Shown here one piece after another: positions 1 to 8,519 of a stretch of DNA of 29,082 bases. The position numbers and the translations under genes were made by a program. This stretch comes from a virus. The DNA lies in IMG/VR virus record IMGVR_UViG_3300012358_000006, positions 1 through 29,082 of that record. One strand, written 5' to 3'. How positions within the stretch are numbered: position 1 is the stretch's first letter; every line of letters starts with the position of its first letter. Below the pieces are notes generated by a model. It ran no database searches and was not told the DNA's origin. It saw only the letters and a list, made by a program, of their open reading frames with translations.

Positions 1-159
1 AAGCCCAAGCAACGCGTCGAGATGGAAGCAGATGGTGGGTTCCGGACGATGCTTGCCAAGGCTTTGCTGATGCGGGATTCGGCGACAGGGCAACTCACAT
101 CCGCTCATCCGGTCATTGACCTTGAATCAGAGGAGTGGACCGATGAAGACGACGAGTGA
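1..159 (+). CDS. C-terminal end of an unidentified protein (partial)
   Basis: The first 159 bases are open in frame 1 and end in TGA, giving the last 52 residues of a protein whose start lies outside the window. The tail is rich in acidic residues (ESEEW then DEDDE just before the stop). The next gene starts inside it, at 143, so the two are translationally coupled. Position directly upstream of the terminase module would suit a small terminase or a packaging-associated gene, but no motif confirms this and I do not recognise the family. Confidence 0.7.
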   Translation, partial: KPKQRVEMEADGGFRTMLAKALLMRDSATGQLTSAHPVIDLESEEWTDEDDE

Positions 160-499
160 TGACCCGACGTGCGCCACGTGTGGGCGTCCGCACGGTGGGG
201 ACTACCAACCACGCCACCCATTCCGGTCCGAGGGCTCAGCGTTGGTCTGGGAACCTCCAAAAGGTGACGTGACGGCCAAGCCATCGCGGTTCCCCATCGA
301 TCCGGTGTTGCGCCAGGCGTTGGTTGATCGAGGCTTTATCACTCCACAAGACCTCAAGGACGCAGAGGCCAAGATACAAGCCGTAACCGGGGTGTTCCAA
401 GACGCGGTTCGTGACGGGGCAAAGGAAGAGGTGAACGACGATGGGGCAGCCAATTCCGGCGGCTGGGGCAGAGTTCGGCCTGACGCCACTACGCCCTGA
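143..499 (+). CDS. hypothetical protein with a short CxxC motif
   Basis: A 118-residue protein of unknown function. The start at ATG 143 is chosen over an upstream in-frame start at 116 because AGAGGAG lies just ahead of 143. It overlaps the previous gene by 17 bases and the next gene begins inside it. Near the N-terminus it carries CATCGRPHGG, a single CxxC that could be half of a zinc knuckle, but no second cysteine pair is present. The middle has a predicted helical stretch (DLKDAEAKIQAVTGVFQDAV). It lies in the small-gene cluster ahead of the large terminase, so it is probably co-expressed with packaging genes. The function is not known. Confidence 0.7.
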   Translation: MKTTSDDPTCATCGRPHGGDYQPRHPFRSEGSALVWEPPKGDVTAKPSRFPIDPVLRQALVDRGFITPQDLKDAEAKIQAVTGVFQDAVRDGAKEEVNDDGAANSGGWGRVRPDATTP

Positions 500-728
500 G
501 CTTCACACAACGGTGGTCGTGCCGTACACTTCGGAATCCATCGTGTCCGAGGGGGACTACACGAAAGGGACCGAGTTCGGTGGTGTGGATGGTGTGGTAC
601 AACCCCCTCCGCACCGGTCAACCGCAAGGGAACGTCGGTCGATGGTGATGTTCCTCGATCCGGCAGACCCCGGTGATGGATCGCCTGGTTCGCTGGCACC
701 ACCGGACCTGGAGGGCGACTTCACGTGA
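441..728 (+). CDS. hypothetical protein upstream of large terminase
   Basis: A 95-residue, proline- and glycine-rich protein without a recognised domain. ATG 441 is preceded by a purine-rich AGGAAGAGG about nine bases upstream. It overlaps the preceding gene by 59 bases in another frame, and its stop overlaps the GTG start of the large terminase (GTGA), a strong sign of coupled translation. Low complexity and lack of hydrophobic segments suggest a small soluble, possibly disordered protein. A packaging-related role is inferred from position only. Confidence 0.6.
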   Translation: MGQPIPAAGAEFGLTPLRPELHTTVVVPYTSESIVSEGDYTKGTEFGGVDGVVQPPPHRSTARERRSMVMFLDPADPGDGSPGSLAPPDLEGDFT

Positions 729-2107
729 CGTCGGTACTCTCCGAGGATGAGGTGGTCCTGTCCAAGGAAGAGTACTTCGACCTGACCGGATACACACCAC
801 ACCAAGGCCAACGGGTGATGCACTTCACTCCGGCCAGGTTCAAAATCGTTTCTTGCGGACGGCGATGGGGCAAGACGTTGTTCGGGGCGAAGGAAGCTGA
901 GCCTAACACGTTCGTCGCTTGCCCTATCACAGGTGAAGCACAACAAGGATGGATCATCGGTCCGCAGTACATGCACGCGGAGAAAGAATTCCGGATCGTT
1001 TACGATTCGCTCCGTAAGATGGGTGTGGACCGTGATTCCATCAAGTTCTTGAACAACGTAGAATCCGGTAACATGCACATCAAGACCAATTGGGGATTCG
1101 ATCTGCAATGCCGATCGGCAGCACACCCTGAAACCTTGGTTGGCGAAGGATTGAACTTCATTGTGATGGCCGAGGCCGGTCTGCAAAAACGGAGGACGTG
1201 GCAGTTCGTCCGACCGGCGTTGTCCGACCGTCGTGGTTGGGCCATCTTCACCGGGGTTCCTGAAGGGAAATCTGAACAATCGTTGCTGTACGCGTTGTAC
1301 CAGCGCGGGCAGTCGTCGCGTCCAGTGGACCGGGCATACAAGTCGTGGCGGATGCCATCGTGGACAAACACAATGGTGTTTCCCGGAGGCCGCAACGACC
1401 AGGAAATCTTGGACGCCGAAGAGGACTTGACCGAAGACGAATTCAATCGCCAATACGGTGCAGACTTCACCGAAAAAGTCGGTGCGGTCATGAAAGAATG
1501 GGACGACGATGTTCACCTTGGTGACTTCGATTACGTTCCGGCTTGGCCGTTGTACATGGCTGTTGACTACGGGTTCACCAACCCTTTTGTGGTGTTGTGG
1601 ATTCAAGAGAACCCCATCACAGGCGACCTCCGGGTGATCGGGGAACGTCGGTGGTACCAGGTGGACACCGAAGAGGTGTGTATCGACCTGTTGAATGACC
1701 ATTCGGGATTCGTGGCTGCATGTCGAGCCATCTACCCCGATCCGGCAGAACCGGACGACACGCGGACGATGGCGCGCAAGCTTCGGATTCCCACACGGAC
1801 GAACACCGGTGGTGAGTTGAAGATTCGTCTGGCATTGATCCGTCGTGTGTTGAAACTCCCTAAAGATGTGGCCATCGACCACCCTTCATACCGGCCCAAG
1901 TTGATGGTGGACCGGTCATGTCACGAGTTGGCTTGGGAAATGCGTGAGGGTTACCGGTGGCCTGAACATCGGTCTGAAGTGCGCAGTACATCGGAGAACC
2001 CGATCGACAAGAACAACCACGGTGTGGAGGCATTGGGTCGGTTCATGAAAGGCCGATACCGCACCGTCGTGCCTGGCCGAACCAACGTGACGAGTGCGAG
2101 GTGGTGA
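725..2107 (+). CDS. terL: terminase large subunit (DNA packaging ATPase/nuclease)
   Basis: This 460-residue protein is the motor that pumps DNA into the prohead and cuts the concatemer. The Walker A motif GRRWGKT lies at residues 45-51. A hydrophobic strand ending in an acidic residue (NFIVMAEAG, E150) fits Walker B plus the catalytic glutamate. The C-terminal RNase H-like nuclease domain begins with YMAVDYGF, whose D281 is the likely first metal ligand. The length is normal for a compact large terminase. The GTG start overlaps the stop of the previous gene, and the portal gene starts within a few bases of its end, the usual terminase-portal order. Identification is firm from motifs and context, but the packaging type (cos or headful) cannot be read from it. 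Confidence 0.95.
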   Translation: MTSVLSEDEVVLSKEEYFDLTGYTPHQGQRVMHFTPARFKIVSCGRRWGKTLFGAKEAEPNTFVACPITGEAQQGWIIGPQYMHAEKEFRIVYDSLRKMGVDRDSIKFLNNVESGNMHIKTNWGFDLQCRSAAHPETLVGEGLNFIVMAEAGLQKRRTWQFVRPALSDRRGWAIFTGVPEGKSEQSLLYALYQRGQSSRPVDRAYKSWRMPSWTNTMVFPGGRNDQEILDAEEDLTEDEFNRQYGADFTEKVGAVMKEWDDDVHLGDFDYVPAWPLYMAVDYGFTNPFVVLWIQENPITGDLRVIGERRWYQVDTEEVCIDLLNDHSGFVAACRAIYPDPAEPDDTRTMARKLRIPTRTNTGGELKIRLALIRRVLKLPKDVAIDHPSYRPKLMVDRSCHELAWEMREGYRWPEHRSEVRSTSENPIDKNNHGVEALGRFMKGRYRTVVPGRTNVTSARW

Positions 2108-2111
2108 AAGC

Positions 2112-3632
2112 GTGGCGACGAACGTCTTTACTCCGTACTCGACAGCAGCGGGGTTGTTCGGGCAGAAACCGGGATGGGTCACTGACGAACTGGATGTGAT
2201 GCGGATCCAGTCGTACCAGTTGTACGAGCAAATCTACTGGACTGTGCCGGACATTTTCAAGATTCAATTCAGAGGCACGAACGACAAGGCCATTTATCTT
2301 CCATCGGCTCGGACAGTGGTTGACACCACAGACCGGTACGCCGGGGCACAGTTCGCAATCAACCTCACTGACCGAGTGTCCGGTGCATCAGACTCGGCTG
2401 ATGTGGTGGCCGCTCGAGAAGTGCTCCGAGATTTGTTCGCACGCGAACGGTTCCGATCCAAGTTCGACGGTAACAAGCTGTACGGCATCATTCGTGGAGA
2501 CTGGGTGTGGCACATCACGGCCAATCCCAACAAGCCGCAGGGATCGCGGATCTCCATTGTGTCGATCGATCCGGCCATGTACTTTCCCGTCACGTCTGAT
2601 GACGACGTTGACGAAGTGATCGCGGTTCATCTGGCTGTCCAGATCTCGACACCCGATGGTGCCCGCATCCACCGGTTGACGTACCGCAAGGAACAATCAG
2701 CACCCGGGGTGTTCACCGGTCGGATCACGGTCGAGGAAGGATTGTTCAAACTCGACAAATGGGAGATGCCGGACACCAAACCGGATCGAGTCATTCAACA
2801 GCCGACTCAGCTTCCGGATTCCATCACGGCTATCCCGGTGTACCACGTGAAGAACTTTGAAGAGCCAGGCAACCCGTTCGGATCGTCGGACGTCCGGGGT
2901 TTCGAAGTCCTCATGGGGGCCATCAACCAGACGGTGTCCGACGAAGACCTGGCGTTGGCCCTCGAAGGCATCGGCATGTACGCCACAGATGCCCCAGAGC
3001 CCACGGACGATGATGGGGTGGTCGTGGGGTGGCGGTTGGGCCCCGGGCGCGTTGTGCACCATCCAGAGGGGTCTACGTTCAATCGTGTGGATGGCGTCAA
3101 ATCGTTCGGGCCGTACGGGGACCACTTCGACCGGTTGGTGTCGTCGCTTCGCCAGGCGGCAGCCACACCGGATGTCGCGATCGGCACAGTGAATGTCGAG
3201 ATCGCCCAGTCGGGTATCGCACTCGCTCTCCAGCTTTCACCGTTGGTCGCCAAGACGGAGAAAAAGAACCATCTGTTGATCGACGTGCACACTCAGATGT
3301 TCTTCGACATTTTGAACGGATGGTACCCGGCATACGAAGCCACATCGTTCGAGAACTTGCGGATCGAGGCAGCGTGTGGTTCGGCAGTTCCGGTCGATCG
3401 CGCCGAGCGATTCACTGAACTGAACGACATGTTGGATCGGAAGGTGATCGATCCGCAGTACTATCGTGACGAGGCGACAAAGCTCGGATACGTGTTCCCC
3501 TCCGACATCCAGAACCGGCTGGATGGCCAGGCTGAGAAGGATGCGGCCAACACCGCAGCGGCGTTCGGTGCGACTGCCCTTGCAGCCAACGCGAATGACA
3601 CCACACCCCCTGAGGGGAGTCCGACTCAATGA
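2112..3632 (+). CDS. portal protein
   Basis: A 506-residue protein in the standard position directly after the large terminase. Portal proteins form the dodecameric ring at the unique capsid vertex through which DNA enters and leaves. Portal-like features are the length, the N-terminal stretch DVMRIQSYQLYEQIYW, the central PVYHVKNFEEPGNPFGSSD region followed by a helix (VLMGAINQTVSDEDLALA), and an Ala-rich C-terminus (AEKDAANTAAAFGATALAA). GTG 2112 is preferred over GTG 2094 because GAGGTG sits eight bases ahead of it, leaving a four-base gap after the terminase. The 3' end overlaps the next gene by four bases (ATGA). Confidence 0.9.
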   Translation: MATNVFTPYSTAAGLFGQKPGWVTDELDVMRIQSYQLYEQIYWTVPDIFKIQFRGTNDKAIYLPSARTVVDTTDRYAGAQFAINLTDRVSGASDSADVVAAREVLRDLFARERFRSKFDGNKLYGIIRGDWVWHITANPNKPQGSRISIVSIDPAMYFPVTSDDDVDEVIAVHLAVQISTPDGARIHRLTYRKEQSAPGVFTGRITVEEGLFKLDKWEMPDTKPDRVIQQPTQLPDSITAIPVYHVKNFEEPGNPFGSSDVRGFEVLMGAINQTVSDEDLALALEGIGMYATDAPEPTDDDGVVVGWRLGPGRVVHHPEGSTFNRVDGVKSFGPYGDHFDRLVSSLRQAAATPDVAIGTVNVEIAQSGIALALQLSPLVAKTEKKNHLLIDVHTQMFFDILNGWYPAYEATSFENLRIEAACGSAVPVDRAERFTELNDMLDRKVIDPQYYRDEATKLGYVFPSDIQNRLDGQAEKDAANTAAAFGATALAANANDTTPPEGSPTQ

Positions 3633-5761
3633 CGATTTCAAAGATCGCAGTACATGGGTCGTTTGTCATTCCGTCAAGCGCCGGTGATATCTCGGCCGAG
3701 GGATGGGTGTCGTTCATCGCGCCGTCTGAGATCCGAGATCCGACATCGAACGTGATTCTGGTTCCGATCGAACAGCGATACCCGTTGGTGAATGGGGCGC
3801 TCAACGTCAACATCTACCCGACCAACCACCCGGACATGGCGCCTACCGGGTGGGCATACGCGGTCCGGTATCGGTTCTTCGCGCCTGGGTCGTCCACCGT
3901 GTATGGCCGGACATCGGACTTCAGCTTGGTCGTTCCTTACGACTGGGTCGGCACATTTGAGCTTGCGGATGTCGCTCCGTCCATCGCGGTCATTCCTCTG
4001 GTGTCATACGCAACGGCAAGTGATCTCAATGCATTGGAAGCCAGGGTAGCGACCCTCGAAGCGGGTGGAGGTGGCGGGGTGGCGGTCAATTCGGTATTCG
4101 GACGTACCGGTGATGTGGTGTCGGCTTCGGGCGATTACACCGGGAGTCAGGTAACCAACGCACCGGCTGGCAGTATTGCAGCGATCACGGTGCAAGGAGC
4201 GATCAACGAACTTGATTCCGAAAAGCTGAGTATTGCTACGGTTACCGCCAAAGGTGACTTGCTGGCTGCCACGGGTTCAGGCGTCATAGCCCGGGTTGGT
4301 GTGGGATCGGACGGGCAAGTCCTCAAAGCCAATTCCGGCGCATCCGCTGGGGTGTCATGGGGTGCCGGTGGGTCGACGTTCCAAGGAACCTGGGCAGCGT
4401 CCACGGTGTACGTTACCGGGGATCTCGTCACGTATGCCGGGGAACTGCTCATCGCTACGGCGAACCACACTTCGGGTGCTGGGTTCAGCCTCACGAACTG
4501 GACTGTCCTCAGTGGACGTCCTGGTGTCTACAACGTCAAGCTGTACGGCGCAAAAGGCGATGGTGCGACGGACGACACTGCGGCCATCAACGCAGCGATC
4601 ACTGCCGGGTTCAACGCGGGCACGTCGAATGGAACTTCATACGCCGAGATCATGTTCCCACCTGGTGAGTACGTGGTGTCCACGGCCACAACAAAAGGTG
4701 GGGCCACCCAAGGCAACGCGCAGATTCCCCTCCCGGTCGTCGCGAGCACGGCGGAGAAATTCACCCTGGTATTCTCCGGTGTGGTTGACTCCACAGCCTT
4801 CGTGCACTGGGAGCAAACGGTGGCTCAACGGAGTGGTACCGTCATCCGTTCTACGTTGACTGGCCTGGCGTTGGATGGAACGTGGGGTGCGCCTTCGGTC
4901 ATCGGTGGTCCGACCGTGGCGCAAGGTTCAGGCGTGTACAACAACATGAAGGTGGTGGTTCGAGGAATCACCATCATGGCGCCTTTCAATCCGGGCATCA
5001 TCGGACTCGATCTCAAGTTCTGTTCTCAAATGCACGTGGTGTCGTTGGCGTGTTTGGCCAATGCCCCGGCTGTCGGATCGCCATCAATCACCACACTGCC
5101 GACGAACGACCTCGGGATGGGATTGCGCGGCCCACAGAACGGCAACAACGACTGTTACATGATCGACGATTACGCCGTGGAGGGGTTTTACTACGGCATG
5201 CAATGGGGCGAGCATGTGGCCGCGTTGCGCATCGCTTCCGTGTATTGCCGGGTGGGCGTTTTCCTTGCCACAGGCGGGGGTTCGTACCACGGAGGAACGA
5301 TCGTGAACATGTCGGTCGAAGTTGCCGATGTCGCGATCCAGACAGCGGGTACTCCAGGATCGGCCTGGCCTGTGCATATAGCCCAGTTGGCTGTCGAGTC
5401 AGTGACCACGTCCGTGGATGACGGAAATGGCGTCCTGCACGGGATGATCTATTACACCGACACGTTGGACGCCGGTCCTTCGATGACCGGTGGGGCACAT
5501 GTGAAAATGATATGTGTCAGCCAGAAAGGCCAGCCGGGGACCAAGACCGCACCGGGCATCCCGTCATCTACCACACCGCTGGTGAACCCGTTCTGGCGGG
5601 ACTGCGCAGTGGTGGTGTCCGGGGGCACTGTGTCGGCCATCGCAGTTGATGGTGTCGCTACCGGGTACACCAACACTGGCCATACCGTGATTGTGCCTTC
5701 CGGAAAGTCGATCACGTTGACTTATTCGGTTACACCTTCATGGACGTGGACAGCGTTGTAA
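3629..5761 (+). CDS. tailspike-like protein with pectate-lyase fold domain
   Basis: This 710-residue protein looks modular. An N-terminal region of about 130 residues is followed by a short coiled coil (SDLNALEARVATLEAG) and a glycine linker. Next come tail-fibre-type segments (NSVFGRTGDVVSASGDYTG, then KGDLLAATGSGVIARVGVG) and a CBM5/12-like module near residues 250-290 (TWAASTVYVTGDLVTYAGEL). From about residue 300 the motif VKLYGAKGDGATDDTAAINA marks the start of a right-handed beta-helix domain of the pectate lyase 3 superfamily, used by many tailspikes to bind or cut surface polysaccharide. It starts in a four-base overlap with the portal. The place is odd: such proteins normally lie after the tape measure gene. 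Enzyme activity is inferred, not shown. Confidence 0.8.
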   Translation: MTISKIAVHGSFVIPSSAGDISAEGWVSFIAPSEIRDPTSNVILVPIEQRYPLVNGALNVNIYPTNHPDMAPTGWAYAVRYRFFAPGSSTVYGRTSDFSLVVPYDWVGTFELADVAPSIAVIPLVSYATASDLNALEARVATLEAGGGGGVAVNSVFGRTGDVVSASGDYTGSQVTNAPAGSIAAITVQGAINELDSEKLSIATVTAKGDLLAATGSGVIARVGVGSDGQVLKANSGASAGVSWGAGGSTFQGTWAASTVYVTGDLVTYAGELLIATANHTSGAGFSLTNWTVLSGRPGVYNVKLYGAKGDGATDDTAAINAAITAGFNAGTSNGTSYAEIMFPPGEYVVSTATTKGGATQGNAQIPLPVVASTAEKFTLVFSGVVDSTAFVHWEQTVAQRSGTVIRSTLTGLALDGTWGAPSVIGGPTVAQGSGVYNNMKVVVRGITIMAPFNPGIIGLDLKFCSQMHVVSLACLANAPAVGSPSITTLPTNDLGMGLRGPQNGNNDCYMIDDYAVEGFYYGMQWGEHVAALRIASVYCRVGVFLATGGGSYHGGTIVNMSVEVADVAIQTAGTPGSAWPVHIAQLAVESVTTSVDDGNGVLHGMIYYTDTLDAGPSMTGGAHVKMICVSQKGQPGTKTAPGIPSSTTPLVNPFWRDCAVVVSGGTVSAIAVDGVATGYTNTGHTVIVPSGKSITLTYSVTPSWTWTAL

Positions 5762-5781
5762 CCAAGCGGATCATGTGGCAT

Positions 5782-5804
5782 GGTGTTGGGGAACGAACAA
5801 CACC
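5782..5804 (+). repeat. 7-bp inverted repeat (hairpin) before the next start
   Basis: GGTGTTG (5782-5788) and CAACACC (5798-5804) form a perfect 7-bp stem with a nine-base loop, in the 59-base gap between the tailspike and the small acidic gene. There is no T-tract, so it is not a classical terminator. It may stabilise the mRNA end or affect translation of the next gene. Confidence 0.4.
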
Positions 5805-5820
5805 GATCCCAGGAGGGGAC

Positions 5821-5985
5821 ATGACCGACACCACGCTGCCGAACGTTCCGGTCGAAGGCGACGACGTTCCGCAGGCGGAGTACATCAGCACTGAGGACGT
5901 GGACGCGACCCACGCGGCAGAGGCCACGGACGAGGATGAGAGTCCGCTCGCGGACGACGTCTCCCCGGGCCACGACGCGTTCTGA
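5821..5985 (+). CDS. small acidic hypothetical protein (54 aa)
   Basis: ATG 5821 follows a near-perfect ribosome binding site (AGGAGGGG), which strongly supports this start and shows the gene is translated on its own. The 54-residue product is very acidic (many D and E, EDVDATHAAEATDEDESPLAD), has no hydrophobic segment and is probably disordered. An upstream in-frame ATG at 5740 lies inside the tailspike gene and lacks a good site. No family is recognised. It lies between the tailspike and MuF genes, immediately upstream of a large structured intergenic element. Confidence 0.7.
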   Translation: MTDTTLPNVPVEGDDVPQAEYISTEDVDATHAAEATDEDESPLADDVSPGHDAF

Positions 5986-6003
5986 TGGTGCGCGATAGCA
6001 TTT

Positions 6004-6100
6004 GGGACTAAACATCCCGTAAAGCCCCAGGGCCCGATCGCTCCCGTTCATCCCCATCCGGGAGAAATGTCTAGTCCCCCACTGGACGATCGGGCCCTGG
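6004..6100 (+). ncRNA. structured intergenic element, possible pseudoknot
   Basis: Two long complementary pairs interleave in this gap. CCAGGGCCCGATCG (6027-6040) pairs perfectly with CGATCGGGCCCTGG (6087-6100), a 14-bp stem. GGGACTAAACAT (6004-6015) pairs with ATGTCTAGTCCC (6067-6078) with one mismatch, and the second arm lies in the loop of the first stem, so both together make a pseudoknot. A further 6-bp hairpin, CTCCCG/CGGGAG (6041-6046 / 6059-6064), lies in the same loop and would compete with an extension of the outer pairing. No T-tract follows, so it is not a simple intrinsic terminator. Function is unknown: a regulatory RNA, mRNA-processing site or protein-binding element before the MuF gene are all possible. 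Confidence 0.5.
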
Positions 6101-6137
6101 TTGCAAGTCCGCATTTCATGTGGTCTGGGAGGTGTCG

Positions 6138-7076
6138 GTGGCATCCCCCAATCCGCAGAATGTTTACGGCAAGGTTCAACTGGCCTACGATGCCAAGCTG
6201 AATTCCATCCTGGAGCGAACCGCGCGGGACATCCAGTCACGCATTGCTCGGTTGCGTCCCGGTGTGGGAGGCGAGGTCCGTAAGGCACAGCTCAACTTGG
6301 TGTTGAACGAGATCCGGAACATCCAACAAGCCATGTGGGTGTCCAACGTCGGGCCGACCATCCAGCAAGGCAAACGTGCCGCTGCGAAGGCCGCTGAATC
6401 GGCCACAGAGGCGTTGGAACGGGTTTTGTACACCGCACTGCCCGAATCGGTGGCCGAGGCCGTCAGAGGCGGTCTGAGGACCACTGCGATGGCTGGTATC
6501 GAACGTGACCACGCACGGATACCCCGGGAGCTTTCCACACGGGTGTATCACGACTTCGTACTGACCAGCGGTCAGGTGGAGCGGACGATACGGTCTGGCT
6601 TGATAGCCGGACTGTCCGCGCGTGAGCTCGCGGCTGACGTATACCACTTCATCAGTCCGACCACGCCAGGCGGTGCGTCGTATGCTGCGATGCGCCTGGC
6701 TCGGACGGAAATCAACAACTCGTTCCATGAGCAGCAAAAGCTCGGTGGCCAGCGGCCCGGAGTCAAATCTGTGAAATGGAACCTGTCAGGTTCGCACGGG
6801 AAGCCGGATCTGTGCAACGTGTACGCGTCGCAAGATACCGACCACCTGGGTGGGGGGAAGTACAAACCGGGCAACGTTCCGGACAAACCACACCCTCAGT
6901 GCTTGTGTTACATGACGTACGACACCATGTCTCCTGAGGAATTTGCGAAGGGGATTGAGCAAGGGAAATTTGACAAAGAACTGGATGCTCGGATCAAGGC
7001 GAATCTGGATCGACTCGGGGTCAAGCGGATCCCCCCGGTGACCGTCAAGAAAACCAAAGCACCAGTGGCAAACTGA
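6138..7076 (+). CDS. MuF-like head morphogenesis protein
   Basis: A 312-residue protein of the Mu gpF / SPP1 gp7 family, minor head proteins that associate with the portal during prohead assembly. The C-terminal half shows the family signature: YAAMRLARTEINNSFHEQQ, then VKWNLSGSHGKPDLCNVYAS, then PHPQCLCYMTYDTMSPEEF, with conserved Cys and His residues. The N-terminal half is helical and alanine-rich. GTG 6138 is chosen over GTG 6120 and 6132 because GGGAGG ends five bases ahead of it. Its place between portal and scaffold is as expected, except that it is separated from the portal by the inserted tailspike and acidic genes. A hairpin follows its stop. Confidence 0.88.
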   Translation: MASPNPQNVYGKVQLAYDAKLNSILERTARDIQSRIARLRPGVGGEVRKAQLNLVLNEIRNIQQAMWVSNVGPTIQQGKRAAAKAAESATEALERVLYTALPESVAEAVRGGLRTTAMAGIERDHARIPRELSTRVYHDFVLTSGQVERTIRSGLIAGLSARELAADVYHFISPTTPGGASYAAMRLARTEINNSFHEQQKLGGQRPGVKSVKWNLSGSHGKPDLCNVYASQDTDHLGGGKYKPGNVPDKPHPQCLCYMTYDTMSPEEFAKGIEQGKFDKELDARIKANLDRLGVKRIPPVTVKKTKAPVAN

Positions 7077-7146
7077 CTCGGTTGTCTGTGATCGAAAATT
7101 TGGAACGGCTCGGACAAATGACGGCCGTCTGACATAAGTCAACACC

Positions 7147-7187
7147 CCATCCTCGGAAGGCATGATGCCCCCGGGGATGGTTTCAGT
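7147..7187 (+). terminator. hairpin, likely terminator or attenuator
   Basis: CCATCCTCGG (7147-7156) pairs with CCGGGGATGG (7171-7180) over 10 bp with one G-T pair, and the loop contains a smaller GGCAT/ATGCC hairpin. The stretch TTTCAGTTTAA follows. It sits in the 130-base gap between MuF and scaffold. It is probably a partial terminator that adjusts scaffold and capsid expression. Confidence 0.55.
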
Positions 7188-7206
7188 TTAACTTTCGGAG
7201 GGATCG

Positions 7207-8016
7207 ATGAGTCTGAGGCTCACACGCAAGGGGTTCATCACATCGGTTGACAACCTGCCCGAGATGCGCGGTCTGGCCGCGTACCTGGCCGGTCGTCGGG
7301 CGTTCCGGGATGATGCCGGACATGACACCGGAGCCGCATCGGGTGGTGACGATGACAACGCCGGGGAGGATGACGATCCCGACGACGAGGAAGACGAAGA
7401 CGAAACCGAGGATGACGACAAGTCGTCCAAGGGCAAGAAAAAGGGCGAGGACGACGACGAGGAAACCGTCCCCAAGTGGAAGTACGAAAAACTCCACAAT
7501 CGGATGACCGCAGCCGATCGCAACGCCCAAACCCTCCGGCAACAGCTCGAGGAATTGAAGAACAGCAAAGACATCAACGCAGACGTCAAGCGGGAACTCG
7601 AAGAGATCAAGTCGAACGTCGGCAAGGTGGAGAAAGAACGAGACGAACTGGTCGACAAGAACAAAGGGTTGACCATCAAGCTCGCAGCGGTGGCCATGTC
7701 CACGGTGGACGGCATGCCGCAGTGGGAAGACGTCGATGTGGCGCTCGGCCTGGCAGATCTGTCCGATGTGGACGTATCCGACGATGGCAAGGTGGACAAG
7801 CGGGCGCTCAAATCCGCGCTCCGGGCCCTGGCCAAGGAAAAGCCGTATCTCACCAAGAAAAAGGTCAAAGCATCGGCGGACGATGCCAATGAGCAAGGTG
7901 ATGGTACCAACGGTTCCACCGGCCCGAAGATGGCGGGCAAGCGCAAGGGTGATTCCGGCGCACCCGACCGGGCGGCACTGGCCGCGAGATTCCCCGCTCT
8001 GAACCGAGTGGGTTAA
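7207..8016 (+). CDS. scaffolding protein
   Basis: A 269-residue highly charged protein directly before the decoration and major capsid genes. Scaffolds guide capsid shell assembly and leave before DNA packaging. Features: a very acidic region at about residues 50-95 (DDDNAGEDDDPDDEEDEDE), then a lysine-rich patch, then a long coiled coil at about 95-160 (TLRQQLEELKNSKDINADV and VEKERDELVDKNKG), and a basic C-terminal part ending in RAALAARFPALNR. This composition is the usual one for actinophage scaffolds. ATG 7207 follows GGAGGG. No protease motif is seen, so the head protease, if any, is not fused here. Confidence 0.82.
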   Translation: MSLRLTRKGFITSVDNLPEMRGLAAYLAGRRAFRDDAGHDTGAASGGDDDNAGEDDDPDDEEDEDETEDDDKSSKGKKKGEDDDEETVPKWKYEKLHNRMTAADRNAQTLRQQLEELKNSKDINADVKRELEEIKSNVGKVEKERDELVDKNKGLTIKLAAVAMSTVDGMPQWEDVDVALGLADLSDVDVSDDGKVDKRALKSALRALAKEKPYLTKKKVKASADDANEQGDGTNGSTGPKMAGKRKGDSGAPDRAALAARFPALNRVG

Positions 8017-8093
8017 ACCAGCAACACTCCCGTGTGGTCTGTGGCCTCCGGGAATCCATACACCAATCCAGGCCACACTTCGAAGGGAGTGAC

Positions 8094-8507
8094 ATGGCAA
8101 GGTTCGACAAGTACGACCCGATCAGTGGCGGCTTCCGTGGGAAGCTGAAGGTCGCCCTGACGGTTTCGACTGCCCTCGACAAGGAACGCATCTTCGGCGT
8201 TTCCATCGAGGCGGCTACCGGACTGGTGGTCCTCGGCGGTGTGTCTACCGCCATCCGAGGCATCATCAACGTTCGGGAGTCCAAGGCAGCCGGCGAGATG
8301 GTGGACGTGATGACTCACGGGGAGATCGTTGACGCGTTCTTCCTCAACGACGGGTCGACTGCCACCGTTCTTGGAACTGTGTACTACGTGGACAACGTCA
8401 CGGGCGCCATCACGGCGACCACGACCAGCAACAAGGCAATCGGTGTCCGTGTGGCTGATGTTGCGCCTGACAAGGGTCGCATCATCATCCGAGTTGCGCA
8501 GCCGTAA
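8094..8507 (+). CDS. head decoration protein
   Basis: This 137-residue protein lies between scaffold and major capsid genes. It resembles DUF2190-type capsid decoration proteins in length and beta-rich make-up: IEAATGLVVLGGVSTAIRGI, followed by GEMVDVMTHGEIVD and a C-terminal AIGVRVADVAPDKGRIIIRV strand pair. Such proteins bind the expanded capsid surface and stabilise it. ATG 8094 follows GAAGGGAG, whereas an in-frame upstream start at 8034 has no such site. The 77-base leader contains an 8-bp inverted repeat (8040-8047 with 8070-8077). The family call is from position and character only. Confidence 0.65.
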   Translation: MARFDKYDPISGGFRGKLKVALTVSTALDKERIFGVSIEAATGLVVLGGVSTAIRGIINVRESKAAGEMVDVMTHGEIVDAFFLNDGSTATVLGTVYYVDNVTGAITATTTSNKAIGVRVADVAPDKGRIIIRVAQP

Positions 8508-8519
8508 GGAGGGTTGGAA

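Noticed and set aside
557-1882. 441-codon open frame on the minus strand opposite the large terminase
   Set aside because: It lies opposite a gene with clear motifs, has no ribosome site and its protein is low-complexity Arg/His/Pro/Val text typical of antisense frames in GC-rich genes.
7183-8100. 305-codon minus-strand frame opposite the scaffold gene
   Set aside because: The hydrophobic valine/leucine runs arise from the antisense of Asp/Glu codons in the scaffold's acidic region, not from a membrane protein gene.
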